From Candidatus Magasanikiibacteriota bacterium (GTDB lineage: Bacteria > Patescibacteriota > Patescibacteriia > Magasanikbacterales > 2-02-FULL-50-9b): a stretch of DNA of 34,075 nt. Below, piece by piece: positions 17,250 to 24,850 of this stretch; position 1 is the first letter of the stretch, and every line of letters begins with the position of its first letter. Under the pieces are notes generated by a model. It was not told where the DNA came from and did not search any database. It was given only the letters and a program-made list of their open reading frames with translations. The stretch lies in assembly GCA_943349075.1 (NCBI GenBank), contig CALQYY010000004.1, positions 1 to 34,075 of the forward strand. The letters run 5' to 3'. The translations under genes and the position numbers were made by a program.

Positions 17250-17576
17250 TTCGACACGGGTGACGCGATTGCTATATGAAGCGAGCTCTGTTCGCATGGA
17301 TTTGAGTTCGCCGACTGTATTGTCTTCGCGCGTTAATAGTTCGTCGCGGAATTCGCGCATTTCCTCCGTAAGTTTTTCAAATTCTGGTTTGATTGCTTCT
17401 TTTACGGCAAGTTTGAATTCTTCGTTCGCGAATGTGCCTGAAACCGCATTTGTGAATGCTTTTCCTTTGAATGTTTTTTCAACAGCTTGCCCAAACTCAG
17501 GACTTTCAAAAGTCTTGGTAATAGCCTGAGTAAACTCAGTACTTTTGATAATTTCTAAAAACTCCTCCTTAGACAT
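17229..17576 (-). CDS. Tandem-repeat, coiled-coil small protein, unknown
   Basis: The 115-residue cytoplasmic protein starts MSKEEFLEIIKS. Its first half has four degenerate repeats of 13-14 residues of the form (x)EFxxAVxxTFxx: TEFTQAITKTFES, PEFGQAVEKTFKG, KAFTNAVSGTFAN and EEFKLAVKEAIKP. The second half is a charged helix, likely a coiled coil (KLTEEMREFRDELL to the C-terminus). A near-consensus promoter (TTGACA, 16 bases, TATAAT) lies upstream. ATG 17612 is in frame but overlaps the promoter, so I use 17576. Its end overlaps the uvrA end by 21 bases. Phage-like and toxin-antitoxin roles were considered, but no motif supports them. Confidence 0.7.
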   Translation of the reverse strand: MSKEEFLEIIKSTEFTQAITKTFESPEFGQAVEKTFKGKAFTNAVSGTFANEEFKLAVKEAIKPEFEKLTEEMREFRDELLTREDNTVGELKSMRTELASYSNRVTRVESHVGLQ

Positions 17577-17603
17577 AGTAGAAATGTTATGACTCTTAAG
17601 GCG

Positions 17604-17631
17604 ATTATACATGAGGCGAATCGAGTGTCAA
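17604..17631 (-). promoter_or_regulatory. Near-consensus promoter of the tandem-repeat protein gene
   Basis: On the minus strand, TTGACA (17631-17626), 16 bases, TATAAT (17609-17604). Both boxes are perfect matches. It is among the best promoters in the window, suggesting strong expression. Confidence 0.75.
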
Positions 17632-17653
17632 GATGGTGGGGAGTGGGGTTCTC

Positions 17654-17662
17654 TGTGGATAA
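17654..17662 (-). promoter_or_regulatory. DnaA-box match
   Basis: TGTGGATAA, the reverse complement of TTATCCACA, matches the strong E. coli DnaA box exactly. It lies two bases outside the left arm of the large palindrome at 17665. Confidence 0.4.
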
Positions 17663-17664
17663 AA

Positions 17665-17809
17665 TTTTGGGTTACACATGCGTTCTGGCACACGCGTCAA
17701 CGCGCTCCTGCGGCGCGGTGCGCTGTCTCTCGGCCAATTCATTTTGCATAAGCAAAAGCCAAGCTGAATTGGCCTCCGAGGCGTGCCATCACGCATGTGT
17801 AACCCAAAA
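17665..17809. repeat. 145-base branched palindromic element
   Basis: A perfect 19-bp terminal inverted repeat pairs TTTTGGGTTACACATGCGT (17665-17683) with its complement (17791-17809). Inside is a TC/TC internal loop, then TGGCAC/GTGCCA (17686-17691 with 17783-17788). Two arms branch within. One is GC-rich and imperfect (about 17698-17720). The other has CTCGG/CCGAG, CCAATTCA/TGAATTGG (17734-17741 with 17765-17772) and TTTTGC/GCAAAA closed by ATAA. It lies between two divergent genes, so a terminator is not needed. It may be a MITE-like element, a cruciform or structured RNA, or a protein-binding site. Pairing is certain; the role is not. Confidence 0.75.
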
Positions 17810-17820
17810 AAGTTACAGGC

Positions 17821-17849
17821 TGGATATTCCAGGCCAAACCTGCTAAACT
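17821..17849 (+). promoter_or_regulatory. Promoter of the RlmD-like gene
   Basis: TGGATA (17821-17826), 17 bases, TAACT-type -10 TAAACT (17844-17849) with extended TGC. Only six bases separate the -10 from ATG 17856, so the transcript would be leaderless. Confidence 0.5.
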
Positions 17850-17855
17850 CAGGCT

Positions 17856-19067
17856 ATGAAAAAGGGAAAACGCGAAAAACTATCGGCAATTGATGAATTA
17901 TCAGTCGGACTCAGCCATGTTAAGGCTCGCTGCAAGTATTTTGGCGAGTGTGGCGGCTGTTTGATGCAAAACATTGATTACAAAGACCAGGTGGAGCTCA
18001 AGCGCCAGTTGGTTAATCGCGCGTTTGAAAAGCAAGGGATCGAGGCGCGGCTCGAAAAGGGTGCAATCACACTCTCGCCGCAGCAGTGGTATTATCGCAA
18101 TCGCATGGATTATCCGGTCGGCGAGAACGCGGAAATCGGCCTTAAACCATTTGGAAAGTGGCGCGATGTGCTTGATTTGAAAGAGTGTTTTGTTTTGTCG
18201 AAGGAAACGCCGGAAATTTTGCAGCTCGTGCGCGACTGGATGAAGTCGTACGATTTGCCGGGTTGGAACAATGTTCGCTACCAGGGCTATGTTCGCTATG
18301 TGGTGATTCGCGAGGGCAAACGCACGGGCGAGCGCATGGTGATGGTGGTGACGGCTGAGGATAAAATGAATGCGGTGCCGCCAGATGCGTGGACCGAGCT
18401 CGCGCGCCGTCTCAAATCGTCATGCACAACTTTGTATCACGGGGTTAATCCGCTCATAACCGATATTTCAATTCCAGAACAATTGAATTTATTGTTCGGT
18501 CCAGAATTTTTGACCGAAAAAATTAATGGATACACCTATAAAATTTTTCCATCGTCATTTTTTCAGACGAACTCGGAGGGTGCGGAGCTTTTGCAGCAAC
18601 GCGTTCGCGCACATGTAAAAGGAGCGCGTGTGCTTGATTTGTATTGCGGTCTTGGTTTTTTCACGATCGACTTTGCGGCGCAGGGCAAAAAGACATTTGG
18701 TGTTGAACTCGATGCGGCAGCAATTGAACTCGCGCGTGAAAATGCAAAACTCAATAATGTTGAGGCAGGTTTTGCAGCAGCGTCGATGGAAGAGTGGATT
18801 CGCGGAGAAGGACCGGCGATTATTAAAGATTTCGCGGCCGACTCGATTGTTGTCGACCCACCGCGCATGGGTTTGCATCCGCGCGTTGTTGATTGGCTCA
18901 AGGACCAGAAAGTTCCTGAGCTTATTTATGTTTCGTGTAATTACGAGCAGCTCGCGCGCGAAATGCTCGAACTTCAGAAGGTTTATAAATTGGTTGCGCT
19001 CGAAGCGGTTGATATGTTTCCGCATACGCCGCATATTGAAACTATTGCGCGGTTTGAACTTCGCTAG
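17856..19067 (+). CDS. rlmD: 23S rRNA uracil-C5 methyltransferase, RlmD/TrmA family
   Basis: The family makes 5-methyluridine in 23S rRNA or tRNA with S-adenosylmethionine. In the 403-residue protein, cysteines C26, C32, C35 and C111 (CKYFGECGGC and KECFVLS) form the iron-sulfur cluster site typical of RlmD/RumA. The SAM-binding motif is VLDLYCGLGFFTIDF. VDPPRMGLH and the catalytic Cys361 in YVSCNYEQLARE follow. The C-terminal DMFPHTPHIE motif is intact. The usual N-terminal TRAM domain is missing or reduced to a few residues. Substrate (RlmD rather than RlmC or TrmA) is inferred from the iron-sulfur cysteines. The gene appears leaderless. Confidence 0.88.
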   Translation: MKKGKREKLSAIDELSVGLSHVKARCKYFGECGGCLMQNIDYKDQVELKRQLVNRAFEKQGIEARLEKGAITLSPQQWYYRNRMDYPVGENAEIGLKPFGKWRDVLDLKECFVLSKETPEILQLVRDWMKSYDLPGWNNVRYQGYVRYVVIREGKRTGERMVMVVTAEDKMNAVPPDAWTELARRLKSSCTTLYHGVNPLITDISIPEQLNLLFGPEFLTEKINGYTYKIFPSSFFQTNSEGAELLQQRVRAHVKGARVLDLYCGLGFFTIDFAAQGKKTFGVELDAAAIELARENAKLNNVEAGFAAASMEEWIRGEGPAIIKDFAADSIVVDPPRMGLHPRVVDWLKDQKVPELIYVSCNYEQLAREMLELQKVYKLVALEAVDMFPHTPHIETIARFELR

Positions 19068-19068
19068 G

Positions 19069-19097
19069 TTGACTTTTTAGTGATTTTAATGTAGGAT
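19069..19097 (+). promoter_or_regulatory. Promoter of the 19137 lipoprotein gene
   Basis: TTGACT (19069-19074), 17 bases, TAGGAT (19092-19097). The -35 begins one base after the rlmD stop codon. A small hairpin (CCGA/TCGG) lies in the leader before a GAGGG SD. Confidence 0.65.
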
Positions 19098-19136
19098 TTT
19101 TCTATTCCCGAGATTTTTTCGGAGAAATGAGGGTGC

Positions 19137-19478
19137 ATGAAAGATCTCCTGGTTTGCGTTTTGATTGCCTTTTTGGCAGCCTTTGGGTTCGGCTGTGAGA
19201 ACAAGCCTTGCGGCGAGTGGTTTATGAAAGGGGATATGGCGCAAATGAACGCTGATCTCCAGATAGACCAGTTCGCCGATTTTCGTACGGTCACTGGTTT
19301 TGGACCGACTGATCTGTGCGCCGAGGCACGCGCAGAAATTGCGCGCGATCATTGCGGGTCAAGAGTGCGGCTCCGGTGGTACTACGATGGTGGAGCACAG
19401 AATAAACTCTGCAACTTCAAAGTCTACGTAGGAACATCCATCACGGCTTACGCCTACCCCACAACCAAGGCGTTCTGA
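19137..19478 (+). CDS. Orphan lipoprotein with conserved-looking cysteines
   Basis: This 113-residue exported protein has a signal sequence with a hydrophobic core (LLVCVLIAFLAAFGFGC) ending in a lipobox-like FGFGC, so lipidation at Cys20 is likely. The mature domain has five further Cys spread through it (for example KPCGEW, TDLCAEA, RDHCGSR, NKLCNF), suggesting disulfides. I know no family. The unit has its own promoter, a GAGGG SD and its own terminator, and uses more G/C-rich codons than its neighbours. The bases around its stop codon closely resemble those around the stop of the 1252 gene. Confidence 0.7.
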   Translation: MKDLLVCVLIAFLAAFGFGCENKPCGEWFMKGDMAQMNADLQIDQFADFRTVTGFGPTDLCAEARAEIARDHCGSRVRLRWYYDGGAQNKLCNFKVYVGTSITAYAYPTTKAF

Positions 19479-19497
19479 GCTTTCGGGTTCTGGACCT

Positions 19498-19534
19498 CGC
19501 GTCACTCACGAATACTTTCGGGGTGGCGCGTTTT
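19498..19534 (+). terminator. Terminator of the 19137 lipoprotein gene
   Basis: The ten-pair stem CGCGTCACTC (19498-19507) with GGGTGGCGCG (19521-19530) includes G-T pairs. TTTT follows. Confidence 0.7.
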
Positions 19535-19553
19535 GTTATAAAATGGGTGACAT

Positions 19554-19751
19554 ATGAATCACGAAACCCAAAATGCAGGATGGCAGCCAATCCCACTTCA
19601 TATTGATGTGCCGGAGCCGCCAAAAAATCAACCAGACGAAGCACAAAAAAAGCCGGTAGAAAATAAAAAAGACTCTTTTGTTATTAATGGCGAGGATCCT
19701 CGTGAGTATAATGCGTTTAGTGATCCGTTTAAGAGTGGTGACGAAATGTAA
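19554..19751 (+). CDS. Small hydrophilic Pro/Glu/Lys-rich protein, unknown
   Basis: This 65-residue protein has no signal peptide or hydrophobic helix. It is rich in Pro, Glu, Asp, Lys and Asn and is probably disordered (DVPEPPKNQPDEAQKKP then SFVINGEDPREYNAFSDPF). The ATG lies 11 bases after a TATAAA box, with no clear SD. It ends 56 bases before the large surface-protein gene and may be cotranscribed with it. The short length and the lack of a family make this a modest call. Confidence 0.5.
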   Translation: MNHETQNAGWQPIPLHIDVPEPPKNQPDEAQKKPVENKKDSFVINGEDPREYNAFSDPFKSGDEM

Positions 19752-19807
19752 AATCTGTTAAATGGGTGTATACTGTTATCGTATTTCTGTAGTTATCGTT
19801 TGTGTTT

Positions 19808-22800
19808 ATGTGGCAAAAAAATAGAATAATAATCACATTAATTGCGGCTTTTTTTGCCACAACTGTTGGTATACCATTTGATCAAGTTCAGGCTGCATCG
19901 TATTCAAGTACGGTTTTGAGCGACAGCCCTCTTTATTATTGGCAGATGAATGATGCTTCGGGAGCAACGACTGCAGCAGCAAGTGCTGGAGGTGTCGCGC
20001 TGAATTTGACGGGTGCAACAGCAGGAAGCACGGCATATGTTGGAGGTTCATCAATCTCTTTTAATGGCACATCAAATTCTGCAGCAACAGCTTCGAGCTT
20101 AAACCTGACTGCGTACAATAAGATTGTCGTTGAAGCGCTGCTTTATATTCCTTCATATACAACGACAGGACGTATAGCGTGGGAACTTGGTCCTAATGTG
20201 AGTTCGTACTTTGATACATTGTATTTTGCGGTTGATGGTGGTGTTGATGGCACAACTGCTGCTGCAAACGTTGCGGTGCAGGGTAATGTTGGTTACAGTC
20301 TTGCCACATACCCTCGATTAACTGCAGCTAATTGGCACCATGTTGTAACTGTTTACGACAAGAGTTTAAGCACAGACGAAGTTTCTTTGTATGTTGATGG
20401 CTCACTTGTTAGCGTAACGTCTCGTGTTTTGAATAGCAATAATACAAATACGTTTGGAAATCGTGTTCTGTATTTGATGAGTCGAGCGGGAACAAGTCTA
20501 TATACGGCAGGTAAGATGCAGCATCTTGCGATATACTCAGATCTTTCAGCTCCAACAATTGCAACGCACGCTGCAACAGCGCTTGCAAACGTGGTGACAT
20601 CTGGAACGCTTTCAGAGGCGTCGCACACAGCATCAACAGCAACGTTGTCGTGGACAAATGCGTCTGGTGGAACCGCACCAATTACAGCTCAGCTGCAGCG
20701 CAGTGCTCAAAATGCAAATTCGTGGAGCAATGTGTCGGGCGGTACAACGAGTCCTACAACTGACACAGGTCTTTCGATGAGTACTGCGTATGACTACCGA
20801 GTGGTTTATACAGATTCTGCATCAAACCAAGTTATTTCAAATACTGTCACCGTAACAACTGATTCTTCGCCAGCGACTACAATTACGCTGACAGGGCCGT
20901 CAACTAGTACTGTTGGAAATGCATCGTCTAACTTTACTGTCGGATCAGATGGTTTAGTTAGTGGAACAGTTGTTGTAACTCCGAGCGACAGTGGGGCTGG
21001 AGGAACTTTTACACCGAGTTCGGCCTCAATTTCAGGTATTGGAACGGCAACGTTTACTTATTCAGGAGCGACCACAGGTACAAAAAGTATCTCAGTAACT
21101 AATAATGGAGGCTTAACCAATCCGTCTGCTACTACAATCAGAATCGGTAATTCAGGTATTTTGCTGGGCGATAGTACTGTTGCATCATATTTGGCGGGCA
21201 CACAAATTGCTGATTTTGTATATTCTGCATCTGAAACAAGTGCGGGTTATTCTGTAACATCGATTGCTGTTCCAGGTAATACAATCGCGCAGCAAAAAAC
21301 AGCATACTTAGCCACAAGTAACCGTGCAACATTTGATTATACAATTGTTCAAGTTGGTCTCAATGATTTAAATCCTGCCGAAGCTGCGTCGGTCGCGATT
21401 GCTCGTTTACAGGATTTGATTGATACGATTAATTCGAATAAAAAGACGGGTTCGCTTGTGATAGTTTCAACGATGACACCAGCGAAACAACGATTAATCG
21501 ATGTTTATGGAGCAACAAATGGTGCGATTTCGTATCAAAAATGGCTCGACATGAACGCGGCAATAAAAGGGGAGGGAGCAACACCAATTACAGGTGCAAG
21601 CTTAAGAATTTCCAATCATACAACTTACCTGAATGATGGCGCTGGAAATCTTGATGCTGCTTATGATTTGGGTGATCACATTCACGAAAACAATGCTGCG
21701 CGACAAATTATTGCGCACCTGTGGCGTGACGGACTTGCTCAGCTTGGAATTTTATTTGCAACAACATCAAGTGCTCCAACAGTTGCTTCGGCTGTTGCGG
21801 GAAATAGTTCCGCAGTGATTACACTCACTGAACCTCAGTTTACAGGAGGGGCAGCGGTGACTGGATACACAATAGTTGCGAGTCCAAGTGCTGGAACCGA
21901 TGCTCAAGCCGGCACAACAAATCTTTCCCACACAATCTCGGGTTTAACAGCGGGTGTCAGCTACACATTTACTGCTGTGGCAACAAACAGTGCAGGGTCA
22001 AGCGACCCTTCTGCTGCGTCAGGCGCAGTTGTTCCAACGGATACGACAGCTCCATCGACCACAGATAACGCTTCTTCGTCGTGGAGTGCAAGCAATGTAA
22101 CAATAACACTGACCTGTTCTGATACTTATGGTAGCGGATGCGCAACTACGTATTACACAACCGACGGGTCAACACCAACAACAGGGTCATCGTCAGGTAG
22201 CTCAATTCTATTAACAGAAAGTGGAACGTATACGGTGAAATATTTTTCAGTTGATGGAGAGGGGAATACTGAATCTGTAAATACCATAGGTTTCCTTGTG
22301 AAAATCGACAAAATAAGTCCAGCATCGGTCGGTGCTCCAAGTTTTGGAACAGTAACAAAAAATTCAATTGAAATTACTCAGCCAACAACGGTAACAGAAA
22401 CAGGGTCTGGGTTACATCAGTATCAGGTAAAAAAGAACGGGGTTACAGAACTCGGATTTAATGCAACAACAACAGCAGTGTCGGATACAAGTTTGACTGA
22501 AAATACACAGTATTCGTATGCTGCGCAGTTTAAGGATTATGCAACAAACGTTAGTTCGTATGGCGATACTGCGTCAAAGTATACAAAAGCACCAGATCCA
22601 ACAGGTTTGTCGAGTGCACTATCTACGAATGGGGTTACGATTACGGTAAATGGTTTTACGAACGATACAGTTAGCTTGTCAGGTTATTATTTTAGTCGTA
22701 CCGGAAAGAGTTCTGGATGGATTCAGACAAATAGTTGGAGCGACCAAGAAGTTGTTTGTGAGACTTCGTACACCTACTCAGTTAAGTATCGAAATGCTGA

Positions 22801-23515
22801 AGGTGTCGAAACTGATCCGGCCGTGATAAATGTGACGTCAGCTAACTGTAATAGAATTTCTGGTGGATCATCGTCGGTGATTATCCGACCTTCAGATACT
22901 ATTCGTCCAATAGCGGGTTACAGCGTTTTGATCAATAATGGTTTAGAAAAGACCAGTAATCGTGTCATTCCGATTAAATTTTTAGCGGGGTATGACATCA
23001 AGTACGTTGCGATTTCGATGGTAAATAATTTTGAATCAATAAGTTTGCAAAATTATTATCCACAAATGAGAATGGATTTGTGCTCAAAAGCGGCGGGAGC
23101 AATTGTTGAATCTGTTTGTCCTGATGGAGATTATGTGGTTCATGTAAAACTTTATACCAGTGATGGAATTGGTTCGCAGGTAATTTCTCAGCGCATTAAA
23201 CTTGAGTCGCCACCTCTTCCGAAAGTAATTAATCCTCTCGTGGAATACAGACCAATTCCAAAAGTCTCACCAGTGTTTTCTCGAAATTTACAACTAGGCG
23301 TGGTCTCTTCAGATGTTACTCGATTGCAAAAACTACTTGCAACAATGCCGGATGTTTATCCGGAAGGGGGTGTAACGGGCTATTTCGGATCGCTAACAAA
23401 AAAAGCAATACAGCGTTTTCAGCTTAAATATAAGATTGTCACGTCGAAAAATGATCCTGGTTTTGGAATTGTAGGTTCAAAAACAAGATTAGCACTCAAA
23501 AACATATTTAAGTAA
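19808..23515 (+). CDS. Large secreted surface protein: LamG, Fn3-like, SGNH hydrolase, PG-binding domain
   Basis: This 1235-residue Ser/Thr/Ala-rich exported protein has a signal peptide ending near VQAASYSS. Domains in order: a LamG/concanavalin-like fold (about 35-230, with PLYYWQMNDASG and NWHHVVTVYD); an Fn3-like and an Ig-like domain (about 245-445); an SGNH/GDSL hydrolase (about 450-650); an Fn3-like repeat (about 655-750); a chitobiase/Big-like domain (TTDGSTPTTGSSSGS); further beta domains; and a C-terminal peptidoglycan-binding domain (about 1155-1235, LQLGVVSSDVTRLQKLL and GYFGSLTKKAIQRFQ). The SGNH site is complete: Ser456 in LLGDSTV, Asn519 in GLNDL, and Asp623 and His626 in DHIH. 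It is probably a wall-bound esterase or deacetylase on glycan; the substrate is unknown. Confidence 0.88.
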   Translation: MWQKNRIIITLIAAFFATTVGIPFDQVQAASYSSTVLSDSPLYYWQMNDASGATTAAASAGGVALNLTGATAGSTAYVGGSSISFNGTSNSAATASSLNLTAYNKIVVEALLYIPSYTTTGRIAWELGPNVSSYFDTLYFAVDGGVDGTTAAANVAVQGNVGYSLATYPRLTAANWHHVVTVYDKSLSTDEVSLYVDGSLVSVTSRVLNSNNTNTFGNRVLYLMSRAGTSLYTAGKMQHLAIYSDLSAPTIATHAATALANVVTSGTLSEASHTASTATLSWTNASGGTAPITAQLQRSAQNANSWSNVSGGTTSPTTDTGLSMSTAYDYRVVYTDSASNQVISNTVTVTTDSSPATTITLTGPSTSTVGNASSNFTVGSDGLVSGTVVVTPSDSGAGGTFTPSSASISGIGTATFTYSGATTGTKSISVTNNGGLTNPSATTIRIGNSGILLGDSTVASYLAGTQIADFVYSASETSAGYSVTSIAVPGNTIAQQKTAYLATSNRATFDYTIVQVGLNDLNPAEAASVAIARLQDLIDTINSNKKTGSLVIVSTMTPAKQRLIDVYGATNGAISYQKWLDMNAAIKGEGATPITGASLRISNHTTYLNDGAGNLDAAYDLGDHIHENNAARQIIAHLWRDGLAQLGILFATTSSAPTVASAVAGNSSAVITLTEPQFTGGAAVTGYTIVASPSAGTDAQAGTTNLSHTISGLTAGVSYTFTAVATNSAGSSDPSAASGAVVPTDTTAPSTTDNASSSWSASNVTITLTCSDTYGSGCATTYYTTDGSTPTTGSSSGSSILLTESGTYTVKYFSVDGEGNTESVNTIGFLVKIDKISPASVGAPSFGTVTKNSIEITQPTTVTETGSGLHQYQVKKNGVTELGFNATTTAVSDTSLTENTQYSYAAQFKDYATNVSSYGDTASKYTKAPDPTGLSSALSTNGVTITVNGFTNDTVSLSGYYFSRTGKSSGWIQTNSWSDQEVVCETSYTYSVKYRNAEGVETDPAVINVTSANCNRISGGSSSVIIRPSDTIRPIAGYSVLINNGLEKTSNRVIPIKFLAGYDIKYVAISMVNNFESISLQNYYPQMRMDLCSKAAGAIVESVCPDGDYVVHVKLYTSDGIGSQVISQRIKLESPPLPKVINPLVEYRPIPKVSPVFSRNLQLGVVSSDVTRLQKLLATMPDVYPEGGVTGYFGSLTKKAIQRFQLKYKIVTSKNDPGFGIVGSKTRLALKNIFK

Positions 23516-23517
23516 TT

Positions 23518-24774
23518 GTGATTGGATTTCGTATTGAATTACCTGATCGAAATAAACTTCCGGAATCACCCGGAGTTTATTTGTTTTTCGATGCTGCAGG
23601 CACACTTATGTATGTTGGTAAGGCAACATCGCTCAAGTCGCGTGTTTCATCATATTTTCGTGCACAAAAAGATGGGCCGACGCGTGCGATCGAGGAAGTG
23701 GTGAGCGATATCGCGCACATTGAATATATTGAAACGCCGACTGTGCTTGAGGCGCTGCTCAAAGAAGCAGATTTGATTCGTCATAAAAAACCGCCGTACA
23801 ATGTTTTGCTCAAGGACGACAAAAGTTTTTTGTGGATTTGTTTTACGGCCGACGAATATCCACGCGTGGTTTTGGTACGCGGCAAGGATTTGGAAATTGC
23901 GGGCGCTGAAAAAATGTATCCTAAACGCTGGGGTCCGTTTGTTGGCGCGAAGATGACACGCAGTGCGCTCGAAATTATGCGCCGGATTTTTTCGTGGAGC
24001 GATTGCACGCCGGGGCAGAAGCGCCCTTGTTTTAATGCGCAGATCGGGCGTTGTCCAGGTGTGTGCACGCGCGCGATTTCACCGACGGCATATAAGAAAA
24101 TCTTACGTCGCATGGCGCTTTTTTTGGATGGCAAGCGCTCGACGCTTGAGGCACAGCTATTGAAGGAAATGGCTGCTGCAGCGCGCGCGGAAGATTTTGA
24201 GCAGGCAGCGCTTTTACGTAATCAATTATTTGCGCTGCAACATATTCAGGATATCGCGCTTATTGGTCGCGAGGACGACGAGCCGTCGGCAAATTTGTCG
24301 GTCAATCCGTTCAAGCGCATCGAGGGATACGATATTTCGCATTTGTCCGGAACGGGCATGGTTGCATCGATGGTTGTGTTTGAACATGGTGAGCCCGCGA
24401 AAAAAGAATATCGCAAATTTGAAATTAAAGGTTTTACAAAATCAAATGACACGGGGGCGCTGCGCGAAACGTTGTCGCGACGGCTCACGCACGCCGAATG
24501 GCCACTGCCTGAGATTTTTTTTATTGACGGTGGCGAGGGGCAGGTGAATGCAGTGATGAAAATTTTGCGTGAGCTAAAAATCGATCGGCCGGTTGTTGGA
24601 ATTGCAAAAGGTGCGCTGCGAAAAAACATTCGCTACGTTTTTGATCGCCGCAATACTGCGCTCGATCGCGCGATTCGTTTGTATGGACATATTTTTGTGA
24701 AGGTTCGCAACGAGGCACATCGATTTGCGATTACGTATCAGCGGAAGAAACGGCAAATGCGGGATTTTACATAG
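23518..24774 (+). CDS. uvrC: Excinuclease ABC subunit C (UvrC), compact form lacking HhH domain
   Basis: UvrC makes the two incisions beside UvrB-marked damage. This protein has 418 residues, while usual UvrC has about 600. The GIY-YIG nuclease for the 3' cut is present (GVYLFFDAAGTLMYVGKA, then a conserved Glu in LLKEADLIRH). A Cys-rich stretch and the UVR motif (EDFEQAALLRNQL, about 225) follow. The RNase H-like 5'-incision domain has its triad at Asp272 (GYDISH), Asp337 (FIDGGEGQ) and His401 (NEAHRFA). The protein ends 18 residues after His401, so the C-terminal tandem helix-hairpin-helix is absent. The stretch between UVR and RNase H domains is also very short. It starts with GTG two bases after the surface-protein stop. 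Both active sites look functional. Confidence 0.92.
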   Translation: MIGFRIELPDRNKLPESPGVYLFFDAAGTLMYVGKATSLKSRVSSYFRAQKDGPTRAIEEVVSDIAHIEYIETPTVLEALLKEADLIRHKKPPYNVLLKDDKSFLWICFTADEYPRVVLVRGKDLEIAGAEKMYPKRWGPFVGAKMTRSALEIMRRIFSWSDCTPGQKRPCFNAQIGRCPGVCTRAISPTAYKKILRRMALFLDGKRSTLEAQLLKEMAAAARAEDFEQAALLRNQLFALQHIQDIALIGREDDEPSANLSVNPFKRIEGYDISHLSGTGMVASMVVFEHGEPAKKEYRKFEIKGFTKSNDTGALRETLSRRLTHAEWPLPEIFFIDGGEGQVNAVMKILRELKIDRPVVGIAKGALRKNIRYVFDRRNTALDRAIRLYGHIFVKVRNEAHRFAITYQRKKRQMRDFT

Positions 24775-24803
24775 TTGACAATCCGCTGTTTTTATTGTGT
24801 AAT
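24775..24803 (+). promoter_or_regulatory. Promoter of the 24851 orphan gene
   Basis: TTGACA (24775-24780), 17 bases, TGTAAT (24798-24803). The -35 begins immediately after the uvrC stop codon. AAAGGAG follows seven bases before the ATG. Confidence 0.7.
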
Positions 24804-24850
24804 AACGCTCAATAACCCACTATTCAATAAGTAGGGCAAAGGAGTTTGTG

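Noticed and set aside
17665-17809. Integron attC site or XerCD dif site
   Set aside because: The terminal bases GTTACAC/GTGTAAC do not fit the GTTRRRY/RYYYAAC cores, and no dif-like 28-mer is visible.
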